DNA from: an uncultured Eubacteriales bacterium
GTDB taxonomy: Bacteria; Bacillota; Clostridia; Oscillospirales; CAG-272
DNA: 49,510 nucleotides
Direction: 5' to 3'
Assembly: GCA_934503195.1 (NCBI GenBank)
Contig: CAKSVM010000011.1
Span: forward strand, 1-49,510
A program made the position numbers and the translations under genes. How positions within the stretch are numbered: position 1 is the stretch's first letter; each line of letters opens with the position of its first letter. Below the pieces are notes generated by a model. It made no database searches, was not told the DNA's origin, and was given only the letters and a program-made list of their open reading frames with translations. This document shows positions 49,510 to 49,510 of this stretch, piece by piece.

Positions 49510-49510
49510 T

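Overview
The window looks like a piece of a GC-rich (visually well above 50% G+C) chromosome from an uncultured clostridial member of the Bacillota, probably gut-associated. The clues are a DivIVA-domain protein, an AmiACDEF-type oligopeptide transporter of the kind best known from streptococci and clostridia, BioY, AsnA, an SLH-domain exported protein, an ECF sigma factor paired with a membrane anti-sigma candidate, and three AraC-type regulators next to carbohydrate-active enzymes. I see no rRNA, tRNA, phage, transposase or CRISPR array. Seventeen promoters can be read by eye. Sixteen have a recognisable -35 exactly 17 bp from the -10, and thirteen carry the extended -10 TGnTATAAT, usually as TGGTATAAT.

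Layout. 86-3113: a two-gene sugar or polyol operon (Gfo/Idh/MocA oxidoreductase and xylose-isomerase-like TIM barrel), divergent from an AraC regulator. 3154-6416: an XRE regulator with 28-residue tandem repeats, a hairpin-dense non-coding island, bioY with a palindromic operator on its promoter, and an FAD-dependent oxidoreductase. 6600-8383: ECF sigma and anti-sigma pair. 8473-11924: SLH protein and a PhoB/PhoR-like two-component system. 12025-17698: citramalate synthase, two paralogous membrane proteins with a decayed gene remnant between them, pncB and pncA for NAD salvage, and a pentapeptide-repeat protein. 17813-20189: a FtsX/MacB-like ABC exporter behind a large palindromic operator. 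20284-25420: GH5 hydrolase, AraC/cupin regulator, sugar-binding lipoprotein and an (alpha/alpha)6-barrel protein. 25459-26463: asnA.

26861-36182 is the highlight, an Ami/Opp operon. The substrate-binding protein appears to be circularly permuted: the C-terminal segment of AmiA-type proteins lies at the N-terminus, and the protein stops where that segment would begin. The OppB is AmiC-like with a large external domain. The OppD/AmiE ATPase has about 235 residues, largely coiled coil, inserted between Walker A and the Q-loop. The operon ends with a small membrane protein and a probable inactive ApbE-like membrane protein. A long leader and an AT-rich inverted-repeat element flank oppA.

36202-41399: sbcDC divergent from dinB. 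dinB is joined with zero spacing to a GH106-like glycosidase and its AraC regulator (41400-45094). 45168-47211: operon of polysaccharide deacetylase, xpt, acyl-CoA thioesterase and a small membrane protein. 47358-49078: DivIVA-like protein coupled to an XRE/TPR regulator. The window ends in a 60-bp tandem repeat array.
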